From assembly GCF_009727055.1 (NCBI RefSeq), contig NC_052350.1, forward strand, positions 43,333,828-43,397,827: a stretch of DNA of 64,000 nt, given 5' to 3'. A program made the position numbers and the translations under genes. The notes under the pieces are model-generated. The model was not told the DNA's origin, searched no databases, and saw only the letters and a program-made list of their open reading frames with translations. This document shows positions 10,660 to 21,960 of the stretch, piece after piece; within the stretch, counting starts at the first letter, position 1; the number at the start of each line of letters is the position of its first letter. This DNA is from Benincasa hispida. Taxonomy: Eukaryota; Streptophyta; Magnoliopsida; Cucurbitales; Cucurbitaceae.

Positions 10660-13340
10660 ATGATACGATGCGATTTCACTTCTAAGCTCTTCTTCTTACT
10701 CGATTCCTGCAAATCAATCCATCAAATCAAACAAGTCCATGCCCAATTGATCACCACCGGCCTTATTGTACACCCAATCCCCACTAACAAACTCCTCAAA
10801 CTTATTTCCTCCTCAAGATTCGCTCCAATTTCTTATGCCCACATGGTGTTCGACCATTGTCCCCAACCAGATCTCTTCCTCTACAACACCATTATCAAGG
10901 CCCTTGCATTATCAACCACTTCCTCTGCAGATTCCTTCACGAGGTTTCGTTCTTTAATCCGCGAAGAAAGGTTAGTGCCCAATCAATATTCGTTTGCATT
11001 CGTCTTCAAGGGATGTGGCAATGGTGTTGGGGTTCTGGAAGGGGAACAAGTTCGTGTTCATGCTGTTAAACTTGGGCTGGAAAACAATCTGTTTGTGATG
11101 AATGCGTTGATTGGGATGTATGTGAATTTGGGTTTTGTTGTAGATGCTAGAAAGGTGTTTGATTGGAGCCCCAATAGAGATATGTACTCGTGGAATATCA
11201 TGCTTAGTGGGTATGCGAGATTGGGGAAAATGGATGAAGCTCGGCAACTGTTTGATGAAATGCCTGAAAGAGATGTTGTGTCGTGGACAACAATGATTTC
11301 TGGTTGTCTCCAGGTAATTACATGAAAAACATAAGTTTGTTCATTTTCTTATTTCAAATTTTTGGTTTCAATTATAAGTTCGGTCTTTAAACTTTGAGGT
11401 TATGTCCTTTGTAAAGGTGTACTAGTTGTTTGTGTTTATTTAGTCTCTACTCTTAAAAAAGTTATAATGAGCTCTTCAACTGTCAATTTTGTGTCAATGA
11501 TGGAGAGTTATTAGAAAAAAAAAATTAAAACTTGAAAGTTAGTCCCGCTTAGGAACCATTTGGTTTTTTATTTTTAGTTTTTGAAAATTAAGTCGATAAA
11601 CACCTAAATTTCTTGCTTTTTTTTTTTTTAATCTACTTCTTACCATTGTTTTAAAAATCCAGGTCATAGTAGTTTTTAAAAGTTTTTTTTTAAGCTAAAA
11701 ATACGACTCTTGTACTTAAAAAAGATGCAAACCATTGTATGATAGTAAGAGGAAATGGGTTTAGTTTTTAAAAACCAAAAACGAAATCATTACTAGGCAG
11801 GACCTAAGGGATTTATTAGAATTTTTTTTAAGATGAGGGATAAAGAGACAATCTTGTAAAAGTTTAACAAACTTAGTATAACATGTAATTTATCCAAAAT
11901 CTTAACGTTATATGATTGTAGCTACTTCTTGACACAGTAATACTATGCTGGTAAACGCTATGCCATAGTCAGAAGCCATATTTACTTTCATTGTGAGACA
12001 GAATTATTTTTCTGTCTCATTTCCTCAAACTTGCCCCTGCATCCATAAGGGAATCAAATGGTAAGCAATTACTGAGTATATTATAAGTTGAGTTTAGTTC
12101 TAGGTATGCTTAAAGAAGGCTGAAATATGATCTTAATCCATAGGTTGGTCATTTCATGGAAGCTTTGGATATCTTCCACAACATGCTGGAAAACGGGGCG
12201 AGCCCAAACGAGTACACGTTAGCCAGTGCCCTTGCTGCCTGTGCTAATCTTGTGGCATTGGATCAAGGAAGATGGATGCACGTATATATTAAAAAGAACG
12301 ATATTCAGATGAACGAGCGGTTGCTAGCTGGACTTATTGATATGTATGCAAAATGTGGGGAGTTAGAATTTGCATCAAAGCTTTTCAAGAGCGAACGACA
12401 ATTGAAGCGAAAGGTTTGGCCTTGGAATGCCATGGTTGGTGGGTTTGCAATGCATGGAAAATCTAAGGAAGCAATTGAGGTTTTTGAACAAATGAAGAGA
12501 GAAAGAGTTTCTCCGAACAAAGTTACATTTGTTGCTTTGTTAAATGCTTGTAGCCATGGAAATAGAGTTGAGGAAGGAAAATGCTATTTTGAATCAATGG
12601 CGAGTCATTATGGACTTGAACCTGAGTTAGAGCATTATGGATGTTTGGTCGATCTACTGGGACGTGCCGGGCGCTTGAAGGAAGCTGAAGAGATCATATC
12701 AAATATGCCTTTGACACCAGATGTTGTGATATGGGGTGCATTGCTTAGTGGTTGCAAGATTCACAAGGATGTTGAAATGGGAGAGAGAATTGGGAAAATT
12801 GTTAAAGAGTTGGATCCTAACCATCTGGGCTGCCATGTTCTATTAGCAAATATATATTCTTTGACTGGGAATTGGAATGAAGCAAGAACATTGAGGGAGA
12901 AGATTGCAGTAAGTGGGAAAAAGAAAACTCCAGGTTGTAGCTCCGTCGAGTTGAATGGGACATTCCATCAATTTCTCATCGGTGATCGGTCTCATCCTCA
13001 AACAAAACAACTCTATTTGTTCTTAGATGAGATGGCTGCCAAGTTGAAGATTTCTGGTTACATTCCTGAATCTGGAGAAGTTCTGCTCGACATCGACGAC
13101 AATGAGGACAGAGAAACAGCTCTGTTAAAGCACAGTGAGAAGTTAGCCATTGCTTTTGGGTTGATGAATACAGCACCTGGAACTCCGATCCGCATTGTGA
13201 AGAACTTGAGAGTATGTGGCGACTGTCATCTAGCGATAAAGTTCATTTCGAAGGTTTACGACAGGGAGATTGTCGTTAGGGACCGAATTAGATATCACCA
13301 TTTTAAGGATGGAACTTGTTCGTGTAACGATTATTGGTAG
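10660..13340 (+). CDS. PLS-class PPR protein with C-terminal DYW domain (two exons)
   Basis: Exon 1 is 10660-11313 and exon 2 is 12144-13340. The donor is CAG|GTAATT and the acceptor CCATAG|GTTGG. The 654-bp first exon keeps frame, giving 616 aa. The N-terminus (LLDSCKSIHQIKQVHAQLI) is typical of plant PPR proteins. Repeats of about 31-36 residues follow, e.g. DLFLYNTIIKAL, DMYSWNIMLSGYARLGKM, DVVSWTTMISG and VWPWNAMVGGFAMHGKSKEA. An E region follows, and the last ~125 residues form a DYW domain starting PGCSSVEL. Its zinc-binding deaminase-like features are intact: HSEK (His548, Glu550), CGDCH (Cys576, Cys579, His580) and terminal CSCNDYW. Such proteins bind organellar RNA and many act in C-to-U editing in mitochondria or plastids. 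Target and organelle cannot be told from sequence; no clear transit peptide was identified. The frame is uninterrupted, so I judge it functional. Confidence 0.93.
11314..12143 (+). other. Intron of the PPR-DYW gene (830 bp)
   Basis: The intron starts GTAATTAC and ends AATCCATAG. It splits the repeat DVVSWTTMISGCLQ|VGHFMEALDIF between complete codons (phase 0). Stops in all frames and a marked fall in GC support an intron rather than two separate genes. It contains T-runs and a CCATTTGGTTTTT-type word common in plant MITE-like repeats, but no defined insertion. Confidence 0.9.
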
Positions 13341-13904
13341 TGTTTTTTGTGTACATGAAAAAATTGTTTCATTTTCAATTGAAGCTGATTTGCATCTGCT
13401 AGTCTTGTACATTAACTTCAGCTTCAAACTCATTCAGGTACATTTACTAGCAACTTCATTGCCAATATCTAAATGGAAAATCTTTTTTTTTTTTTTTTTT
13501 TTTTTTGTTTCTGTTCATGAAAATTAATTTAGCATCTAAAGGATCTGACATTTTATAGAAAATTGCATGAACATGATAGGCGTAAATGGTTTAGACTTAC
13601 AAGTAACTGGTCTATTGCTCCCTTTAAAAGCATTGTAGGTGCACTAGGCTTGAGCAAGCGAAACTGTCATACTTGGTTAAGTGATCCCAACCCAACTTCT
13701 AAATGCACCATAAGGGGGTGTTTGGCCCATGGGTTTGAAATTGGGAGGTTTGGCATTTAAAACCAAATTCATGCTTAAGTGCTTGGAATAAAATTCTCGG
13801 GAATAAGAAACCAAACTCATGGGGTTGGAATATATTTTTAATGAATACCATAGGTGTTAAAAAAAAATTTCCTTCATCTTTTACCACTTATCAATTGTCA
13901 TCGA
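13341..13904. other. 3' flank of the PPR gene with a T24 tract
   Basis: No further gene is supported. A run of 24 T at 13483-13506 lies about 145 bp beyond the stop codon. From 13713 a MITE-like start GGGGGTGTTTGGCCCATGGG appears, with a second related block around 13800-13830 (AAACCAAACTCATGGGG). I found no matching right-hand inverted end, so I do not define an element. Confidence 0.5.
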
Positions 13905-14372
13905 TGACCGTTGGCAACAAACGTTGGGCGACTTCGTGATTAACTATGGGCGATCGATCGTCTTGACTATCGGCGATCGATAGTCTTGACCATTGGCGAC
14001 CAATCATATTGATCGTCACCGTCAACGGGTGAGCATTTGATCTTCAGCGACTGATCGTTGTGGCCGTTAACGACCGACCGTGGTGACGATCAATGACCAA
14101 ATGTCATGATCCTTGGCGATTGATTGTCGTGATGCTAGGTGACCAACCAATCGTCTTAATTGTCAACAACTGTTGATCATGTTTACCATTGGTGGACGAT
14201 CTCGGTAGCACTTGACGATTGTGATCGTAACAACCGATTGTCGTGACTATTAATGACCGACTGCAGTGATGGTCAACAACCATACATCATGACCCCTGGC
14301 GATCGACCGACCGACTTGACCACCGATAATCGACCGATCATCATGCCATCGTCAATTGATTGTAGTGATTGT
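13905..14372. repeat. 23-bp minisatellite, about 17 diverged units
   Basis: Degenerate tandem units with an approximate consensus of GACCGATCGTCGTGACC followed by RTTGGC fill this stretch. Most units are 23 bp and some are 26-36 bp. Every unit carries a GATCG- or GACCG-type core followed by TGAC or TGAT. It is not coding. It ends at a pyrimidine-rich stretch (TTCTTCTTCCTCTCTC) from about 14405. Confidence 0.75.
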
Positions 14373-14991
14373 CACTAGGGTTTTGTTTTTGTATTTTCTC
14401 CTATTTCTTCTTCTTCCTCTCTCTCTCTCCCATTTTTACTCATTTTCATGAACTCAAGCAAGAAATTGAATTTTTCATCTAGGAGCTCTAATACTAAAGT
14501 GTTGCATCAATCGTGATGCTCGTGGATCATCAAATTCTCTTCACCAACCATTACACACCTACTATCATAGGTGATGGTGATCCACTAATTGTCACTTATA
14601 ATTTTTTTTCTTTCCTCCTTTCTCCACTTTTTCCTTCAATTTCTCATTTTCTTCTCCTTCTTCATTTTTCCAAAAAAAAAAAAATGATTGATGGATAAAG
14701 AATGCTATTAAATGCAAATCTCATATGTAAAATTCATTTCATGACTACATGAATAAAAAAGATAATTTAGGAATTTAAAGTAAAACTATATTTGTTATAA
14801 ATGAGTATGATACTAAATTTCAAAATTTATTACTTTATTATCGAACGATAAATTTGTTATTTAAAAGGAGATAAATTAAAGGCAAACTAAACTTGTTATA
14901 AAACTTAATTTCAAAACTTCGTTACTTTTTTTTTAACTAAAAACTATTTTTTATATAAAAATAACTAAATCATTGTCATTCATATAATGTT
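14373..14991. other. Intergenic, AT-rich, no gene seen
   Basis: The stretch contains pyrimidine-rich runs at 14400-14430 and 14600-14670, an A-run near 14672-14684, and AT-rich DNA up to the copia LTR. Open frames are short and compositionally unconvincing. Confidence 0.5.
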
Positions 14992-15970
14992 TGTAAGGAT
15001 CAAATCCTGAGCAGAAACGTGAGAACGCCTTGCATTTCAAAATTCGACTTTAAAGAAATAAAGCACAACAAACTAAAACATAATAGAAGAGGACAAACAT
15101 GACAATAAGCATGCATTATAAAGAATAAACAGAAGGGATAAACGATTCTTACTTTCGTAGATTCCCAAACTTCTTGAAATTCCTCTTATTCTTCTTACGA
15201 ACGTCTTTTCAAAGATCACCGACACCACCACAAGAATAACCTTGTTATTCTCTAGGATTCCAAGAGTTGGATGAGTGGTCTCCAATACTTGAAGAGGAAG
15301 AGGTAGAGAAATTGTAGGGAGAGTATAGAGAGGAATTATCTTGGAGGCTAAGGTATATTTTTGCACAAATGAATGCTTGCCCTAAATGGATTGATAGGAT
15401 GAATTTATATGAAGAAGGGTTTACCCATTCTCCAAATATTTTCTTTTTCACCCTTGATGCAAATTAATTAAATAACCCCTTATTTAATTAATTGGCACAT
15501 TAATTAAAATAGTCTTTTTAAATATAAAATATATTTAAAAATATTTACACTTTATAGCAAAAAACTCCAAAAGTACAAAGCACTCTTGGAACTTTTTGAT
15601 ATAAAATATAAATATTTTTGGTATTTTTCTATTTATAAGAATTTTCCTTATTAAATAACCATATATTAAATCCAATTTAATATATAGTTAATTAATTAAT
15701 TAATATATAAACATCACATGTTTATATGCTTCCACCTCTCTAACATTATAATTAATTAATTATTCATGAATCTAATTCACATAAATTAAATATTTGGATC
15801 ACATTCAAATATTTCTCTCTAACATAATTTGAATTATGGATCACATCTATAATTAAGTATATATTAATCATATTAATATACAATTTCCTCAATTGATTTG
15901 AACAATTCAAATCATCCTTATTAATATCCTTTCGTGAGCAATCAAGGGGACCTGGTGGACCTACAAATCA
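14992..15970 (-). repeat. 3' LTR of element III, truncated
   Basis: It matches the outward half of the complete LTR at 18833-20524 (e.g. GATTCCAA-AGTTGGATGA, GTTTGCCCTAAATGG) up to about 15970 (GGGGACCTGGTGGACCTAC). There it joins directly to gag-derived sequence. The U3 half expected on the minus-strand upstream side is absent. Confidence 0.75.
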
Positions 15971-16461
15971 AAAGCTCCTACGATATGAGATTTTAGAATA
16001 AAGGATACCTAACTTTTCTCGTCAATGACTGCATCGTTCGTCTTGGCGATATTGAAGTGGACCATCAGGTTGAGAACATGTTCTCTCACTGACTGGCCTT
16101 CCTTCATGCATATATTATAAACGTACTTGAGGGTCTCGTGTCGAATCTAAGTGGACGGTTGTTCAAACATCTTCTAGAGGAACTCCATAATTTGACGTGT
16201 AGTGATCATGGTCTCGTGTTTCTTGGTAAAAACATCGGATAGATTTGCCAAAATATAGACTTGGACCTTGTCATTGGTCTTTATCCAGTGGTCATAAGCA
16301 TCCTTTAATGCTTGGGATGCATTACGGACGGAGATTGGAGGACATTCCTCTGTTAAGACGAACCGTAGATCATCTATAACTAGAATCGTATTGAAGTTAT
16401 ATTTCCATGTTTCTCCGATTAGTTTTTCGTTCTTAAGCAAAGAAATTATTGTGGAGGACAT
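15971..16461 (-). pseudogene. Copia gag, N-terminal part
   Basis: The minus-strand frame at 16174-16461 begins MSSTIISLLKNEKLIGETWK. It continues VIDDLRFVLTEECPPISV and KKHETMITTRQIMEFL, the N-terminal half of a copia nucleocapsid (UBN2-type) protein. It matches the gag of element II at 53713-54140 almost residue for residue (e.g. VLVIDELKFVLMEDCPPISV). A stop precedes the continuation EMFEQPST, and weaker similarity runs on to about 15975 (EGQSVREHVLN). The RNA-binding zinc knuckle and all of pol are missing. A gag-only product is unlikely because of the stop and deletion. Confidence 0.8.
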
Positions 16462-18832
16462 GCTGAAATGAATAAAAAATAATTGACCGTTTTAGTTATA
16501 TTTGTCTTAAACCATTACACAATAACAAGTTTCCAATCAATTCAGAAAAAATAAGCAATCACAAAACCCTAATTACATTATTTATTTAGTTTTTGTAACA
16601 ATACTTCAGATGTTTAGAGCAATAGTCATCGAAAGGTGATCAACTACCCCTCCCTTAAATTGAGACTAATTACTAATACCAAATTAACTCTTATTCCTAT
16701 AGTTCTTAGCTACCGTTTTTCTGTCAAGGATTCATTAACTAGCTTAATTCATTCGATGAGTGTGACCCTCCCTAGAGGTACACTTCAATAGGCTACCGTA
16801 AGGAAAGACAACTGTTGAAGATTAACCTAAGAAACTCTATCCATTACTGGAGTTTGTGTTGTTCTAAATCCTATGATCAGGCCCTTTGAAGGGATGATCG
16901 CTCCAGAACGACATGCAGGAGGACCATAGGAATCTCATTGTACAACCTAATGGAGGAGACCGTAGGATACGATGACACGCATCATTCTTCCACTTACTAT
17001 GAACACTTTCCTTGTTCACCTTGATATTGACCCATGTAAAAACTTTCCGAAGAGAGATCGCACCCAGGACGCGACGCGAAACCGAGCATGGATCTCATGG
17101 TGTGAACTCTTAGGGATGTGAGAGTTAAAATTGATATATCTTATATACCAATTTTCTCCACTAAAGTATTATACTATTTTAGGGTTTTAATATACTTAGT
17201 TAATTCTGACTAATGAATCTATCTAAGTCTTTCTTAATTTGCTCAATATAAGATTTATATTTAATGTTTTAACAGTACTCGATTTCATTTATTAAGCTCT
17301 TTAATAAAATCAATCATCTATTGCATACTTAGAAAATATTTTTCCAATTCACCTTTCAAGTCGGTTCCTAGTTGGAGATGTTCCATTTCAGTAAGCTTAA
17401 ATACTCCCGCCTAGACAGAATGTTCCTAAGACAAAGGTCCCTTATAGGCAATTATTTTATAAATTTAATCTTTTAATAGATTTCATTTTAATCCTATTAA
17501 AACAAATTAAAAGATTAATCTATTTCTAATCTCATTAGAAATATTTCCAATATAACTCTAGATGAATTAATTTTAAATCATTTAAAATTAATTTGGACCT
17601 ATGTTTGCATGCAACTCTTGATTATAGATTTTAGTCTATCCATTAAACAAATAACACTTATATTAATGCCATATCAAAACCTATAAATTTACATCTAATG
17701 ACATTGATTAAATACAACCATTTTATTTATCTAAGTAATGTCATGCTCAATGCAAAGTCCATTTTCATTGAAAAATATAACAATTATATTAACCAACCAT
17801 GAAAAGTAACCATCCAAATTCATCATTCCACCATACATTATAACATTTATAACATTGTATGATGCATTAATATACTTAATGTAACAAACATCCTTATAAT
17901 ATAACACTAATATTATGATACATGAACATGCTAATTTAATCATGCATCCATAAATATAACACTTATATTTAATCATGATGCATGAATATGTTTATCCTGA
18001 GGTGGGATTTTGAATCTATATGACATACATTATGTAATATAAATTCAAACATTAATTTAAACATACATCCAATGCATAATAAATTAAAATAAATAACAAA
18101 AATTGGACCAAATTTTGGCATTCTAAAGAAAAAATAAATAATTAAATTAATATCACATTTATATTAATTAAATTAATTTAATTAAAAATAATTAAACTAA
18201 TCAAATTAGGTCAAGAAAGGGGAGACTTCAACTGGAACATCAACATGTCGTCGTGCATTCGCTCCGAATTAAACAGTGCTTTGCCTCGCCATTCTGAATG
18301 ATTTTGCTTCGAACTTGTACCAAAACCTTCGATTTTTTTACTGATCTCTTCAGCATCTCTTTTTCCTCGATGGACACAGACTTACAGACTCGAAGAAAAA
18401 AAATGTTAAAAAAAAACACATCGGACCCTTATATTTTAATCTCATTAAAACGACAAAGTGTCAAAAAATGTAAACATCCAATTTGCAAACGTTTCTTTCA
18501 AAATGCAGACTTAAAACCCACCTTTCAAAATTAGTTTTTGTTTAAAAAATGCGAAGAACGAAAATGCAAGAAAAGTTCTCTGATACTAATTGTAAGGATC
18601 AAATCCCTAGCAAAAGTATGTGAAGGCCTTGCATTTTGAAATAAAAATACAGCGGACCCTTATATTTTAATCTTATTAAAACATAAAAAAAGTGTCAAAA
18701 AATGTAAACATCCAATTTGCAAACGTTTATTTCAAAATGCAGACTAAACCCACCTTTCATAATTAATTTTTGTTTAAAAAATGTGAAGAACGAAAATGCA
18801 AGAAATTTTCTCTGATACTAATTGTAAGGATC
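16462..18832 (-). other. Leader (5' UTR) of element III
   Basis: This non-coding stretch lies between gag and the 5' LTR on the minus strand. It contains the duplicated leader module shared with elements I and II at about 16860-17115. AT-rich CATGCAT/ATATAACA stretches lie at 17700-18080, again as in the other two leaders. No separate gene is supported; the small minus-strand frame at 17731-17976 is AT-rich noise. Confidence 0.65.
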
Positions 18833-18883
18833 AAATCCCTAGCAGAAACATGAGAAGGCCTTGCATTTTGAAATTCAATCTTA
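18422..18883. repeat. 231-bp tandem duplication across LTR end and primer site
   Basis: Units at 18422-18652 and 18653-18883 both start CGGACCCTTATATTTTAATC. Both contain GTCAAAAAATGTAAACATCC, CTCTGATACTAATTGTAAGG and GGCCTTGCATTTTGAAAT. Each unit therefore includes the primer-binding site and the last part of the LTR. Differences are a few substitutions and small indels. Confidence 0.85.
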
Positions 18884-20524
18884 AATAAACAAGATACAGT
18901 AAACTAAAACATAATAGAAGAGAATAAACATCAAAATAAGCATGCATTATAAAGAAGAAACAAAAGGGATGAACGATTCTTACGTTCGTAGATTCCTAAA
19001 CTTCTCAAAGATCCTCTTGTTCTTCACACGAATGTCTTCTCAACAGTCATCAACACCACCAGAAGAATAATCTTGTTATTCTTTAGGATTCCAATAGTTG
19101 GATGAATGGTCTCCAACACTTGGAAGAGGAAGAGGTAGAGAGAGTGTAGAGAGGAATTATCTTGGAGGTAGGTTATATTTTTCCACAAATGAATGTTTGC
19201 CCTAAATGGGCTGATAAGATGAATTTATATGGAGAAGTGTTTCTCGTTTCTCTAGGTATTTCCTTTTTCACCCTTGATGTCAATTAATTAAATAACCCCT
19301 TATGTAATTAATTGACACATTAATTAAATAACCATATATTAAATCTAATTTAATTAATTCTTCATGAATCTAATTCACGTGATTAAATATTTAAATCTCA
19401 TTTGAATATTTCTCTCTAACATAATTTGAATTATAAATCACATCTATAATTAATTATATATTAATCATATTAATATATAACTTTCTCAATTGATTTGAAC
19501 AATTCAAATCATTTCTCGTTAATATCCTTTATTGAGCAAATAAGGGGACCTAACAGACCTACAGATTAGAAGCTCCAACGATGTGAGATTAATTGGTTAA
19601 ACTCATTAACCAAATTAATCAATATTTGTTAACTAGGGGTACACTCCACTAAAAACCCGCAGCTGCACTCTTCTCACTGTAAATATATTTCTGTGTCCAT
19701 GGATATAGATTAATAACAACACGTTGGTTCTTCATGAATATTTGTAATACCAGTTGGGTCAAATTACCATTTTACCCTTGGGTTACCTCTATATCCTTAA
19801 GTACCAATGCTCTTTTAATGAACAACCTGTTTATGGTCCAACCATTAAATAGAAACCCCTCTCAGGCCAGTGGATGGTAAAGCTCTTTTTTCAAATCCCA
19901 AAGACACCACTTAAAGGAACACTCATCTACATACCCTAAAGTCAGAGAGGAGTGAAATCCATCTTGTATTACTATGTTCCCAACTCTCCACTCTGTCTTG
20001 TCCCCAAGATAGTAGGCTTCTTGAGTTGGAAAACTGCCCACTCAAAAATCTAAGGACAATCTCTCGTGAACAAGAGTTCATAATACACTCAGGATTAAGA
20101 CTAAGTTGCCTAGGTCATCCTATTGAAATAGAAACCTAACTAGTCAACAGCGTTACATCTAGTTGTTACTATTTCGTAGTCCGATCTTATGTAAACTCAT
20201 TGCATAGGATACCTCCACTCGCATGTCACCTACACGAACGCATTAAATCATTGCGTTTGTATCAAATACAATGTGGGTCGTATCTATAGTGTCACCATGA
20301 TAAGGTACCCAACTTTATCCCTATACTATAGACCATTTAGGTTGTATCTTGAACATTGATCCATGTATGTCTCGACATACACTTGAAGACTTATAAGAAA
20401 ACCTAGGATGTTAGTTTATTGGATTTAGGATTATTAAGACAAAATATAATACATTAATAACTCTTTATTGATGATGATCAATTAATTACATTTACTATCT
20501 ACAAGTTTTAGGGCATAAAATCCA
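18833..20524 (-). repeat. 5' LTR of element III (about 1.7 kb)
   Basis: On the minus strand it begins TGGATTTTATGCCCTAAAAC and ends GGATTTGATCCTTACA. It is followed at once by ATTAGTATCAGAGAA, a degenerate match to the initiator tRNA-Met primer site. It shares blocks with the other copia LTRs of the window, e.g. ACTCCACTAAA, GCAGCTGCACTCTTCTCACT and CTCATTGCATAGGATACC. Confidence 0.8.
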
Positions 20525-21051
20525 ATGACATTGTCATAGAAATTAATAGACCCAAATGAACTAATTTAAGATTACAAAAGACAAACTAAAAGAAATTTCA
20601 TTTTAAAGTGAATAAGTTAAAATTTTCTTTTAAAATTATCACAAAAATTGATGAAAAATACACTAGAGATCATATAGTTAGTTTGTAAACCCAAGTTGTA
20701 GCCACCTGCCAGAACACTCCCAGGCTTGGGTACCTTATCATGCACCCCAAACACAAGCGTTTGTAATTCCTAGGCTTTAGAACCCCTTCAAATAAGCCCT
20801 CAGGCATTTGATTCCCAGGCTTTTGATTATGAACCTGTATCCCATATGCCCTCTTAGGTTTCTTTCCCTCTCCCTTTGATTGAGTAGCAACATCAGCACT
20901 AGCAACACTCAAGATGCAGCCACCTGCCAAAACATTCCAATGGTAATTTTCTCTAGATTTGTCTTCTTTCATCTCGCTCTAGATCCTTAACTATTCTAAA
21001 ACCGACTATTCTTCCTACTCCCCTGATCATTTTTCTTTTATTAATATCGCT
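20525..21051. other. Unassigned; MITE-like block with a 100-codon frame
   Basis: A minus-strand frame at 20670-20972 reads 100 codons (NYHWNVLAGGCILSVASADV, then KGEGKKPKRAYGIQVHN). I recognise no family. Within it, 20700-20870 repeats words such as CCCAGGCTT and GCACCCCAAACACAAGCG, of the TTTGGGGTGC type seen at MITE ends. I therefore consider it more likely a small transposon than a gene, but a degraded exon is not excluded. Confidence 0.35.
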
Positions 21052-21234
21052 CAAGTTTCGAAGAAGATGTTGTCGAACCCTATGAAGGATATTAAGGTGC
21101 AGAAACTCGTCCCCAATATCTTAGTTGGTGAGAGTGGAGATCAACTCACCAGAGTTGCTAAGGTATTTCTTTCTTCCATACATTCTTTGTTTCTTTATGC
21201 TGGTTTGTTGAGTGAAAATTTAATTTTCAAAAAT

Positions 21235-21960
21235 TAAGAGGGAATAAACCTTTGGTTGGAGAATTCCACATTGAAAATTTTGATTTGGAAGCCTCCCTTA
21301 TGTACTCCAACCTTGAGCTTTGAGTTTAGGTCCCAAGGGGTACCCATGTTTTGGAGGGAGTGAGTATATAGACCAATATGGGTTTGATGGACTTCCCACA
21401 TGTGTTCTGCCGTCCGTCCGGTCGGGCGAGGCGAGGCGAGGTGCGTGTGTGTGATTATTATTTTTATTTATTACCTTTTTTATTATTATTATTATGTTTT
21501 AAAACTGAAAAAAAAAAAAGAGAAAAGGAAGAAACTTGGTCCTCTGTGAGTCTTCCGCACGGCCCCTCGCACATTCTGAGGCTCTCCGCCTCTTTCTCAC
21601 TCGATCGTTCCACGCTGAAGGCCTATAAAAGTCGTGGCCTTCAGCAGATCATACACACAATTTTTTCATTTCCATTCGAATGTTCTCCTCTCCTCGCCTA
21701 CTCTTCCATTTTCCATTTTCCGAGCAGTGAGTTAGAAAGGGTGTGTGTTCCGGTCGGTAATGGTGCATTTTCGATCAGGTTTCTTTTGCTGTTTTATCCT
21801 GGGGACGAAGTGGCAATATTCCAGACCTGCTTGCACACTTGGGTAGAGCCGCGAAACGTCTTAAAGAGAGCGAGCTCCATGACTCAACCTATAACGGGTT
21901 TCGTTTTGCAGGTTTTGTTCTTTGCTTGACCGACGTGCCTTGACCGTTTGTTGTACATCA
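21235..21960 (+). mobile_element. LTR-like insertion in the pseudogene intron
   Basis: A compositionally distinct block contains GC-rich simple sequence (GGCGAGGCGAGGCGAGG near 21426) and a TATA-like element at 21624-21631 (CTATAAAAG). It continues through CCTGGGGACGAAGTGG and GAGCGAGCTCCATGACTC and lies between RPL11 exons 1 and 2. The order of U3-like DNA, TATA and R/U5-like DNA suggests a retroelement LTR. The 183-codon frame at 21378-21929 starts in this block and looks accidental. The ends are approximate and no TSD was resolved. Confidence 0.45.
21624..21631 (+). promoter_or_regulatory. TATA-like box of the LTR-like insertion
   Basis: TATAAAAG occurs in a locally GC-rich context (GGCCTATAAAAGTCGTGG). 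It is placed as expected for an LTR promoter. Activity is not shown. Confidence 0.4.

Larger units (their letters stand above)
14992..20524 (-). mobile_element. Copia element III, minus strand, gag-only deletion derivative
   Basis: Two homologous LTR copies in the same orientation flank a copia leader and partial gag. Both begin on the plus strand with TGTAAGGATCAAATCC (14992 and 18833) and share the sequence around AAGCATGCATTATAAAGAA. On the minus strand the order is 5' LTR (18833-20524), primer-binding-site-like TTAGTATCAGAGA, leader, gag, then a truncated 3' LTR. Everything from mid-gag to inside the 3' LTR is missing. The flanking 5-mers atgtt (14987-14991) and atgac (20525-20529) agree at only 3 of 5 positions, so the outer right end is approximate. 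It cannot transpose by itself. Confidence 0.75.

Noticed and set aside
13713..13830. MITE-like start GGGGGTGTTTGGCCCATGGG
   Set aside because: No matching right-hand inverted end or TSD was found within the following kilobase.
21378..21929. 183-codon plus-strand frame
   Set aside because: It starts in the LTR-like block and runs over simple GC-rich repeats, an A-rich tract and the TATA box. No domain is recognisable, so it is probably chance.
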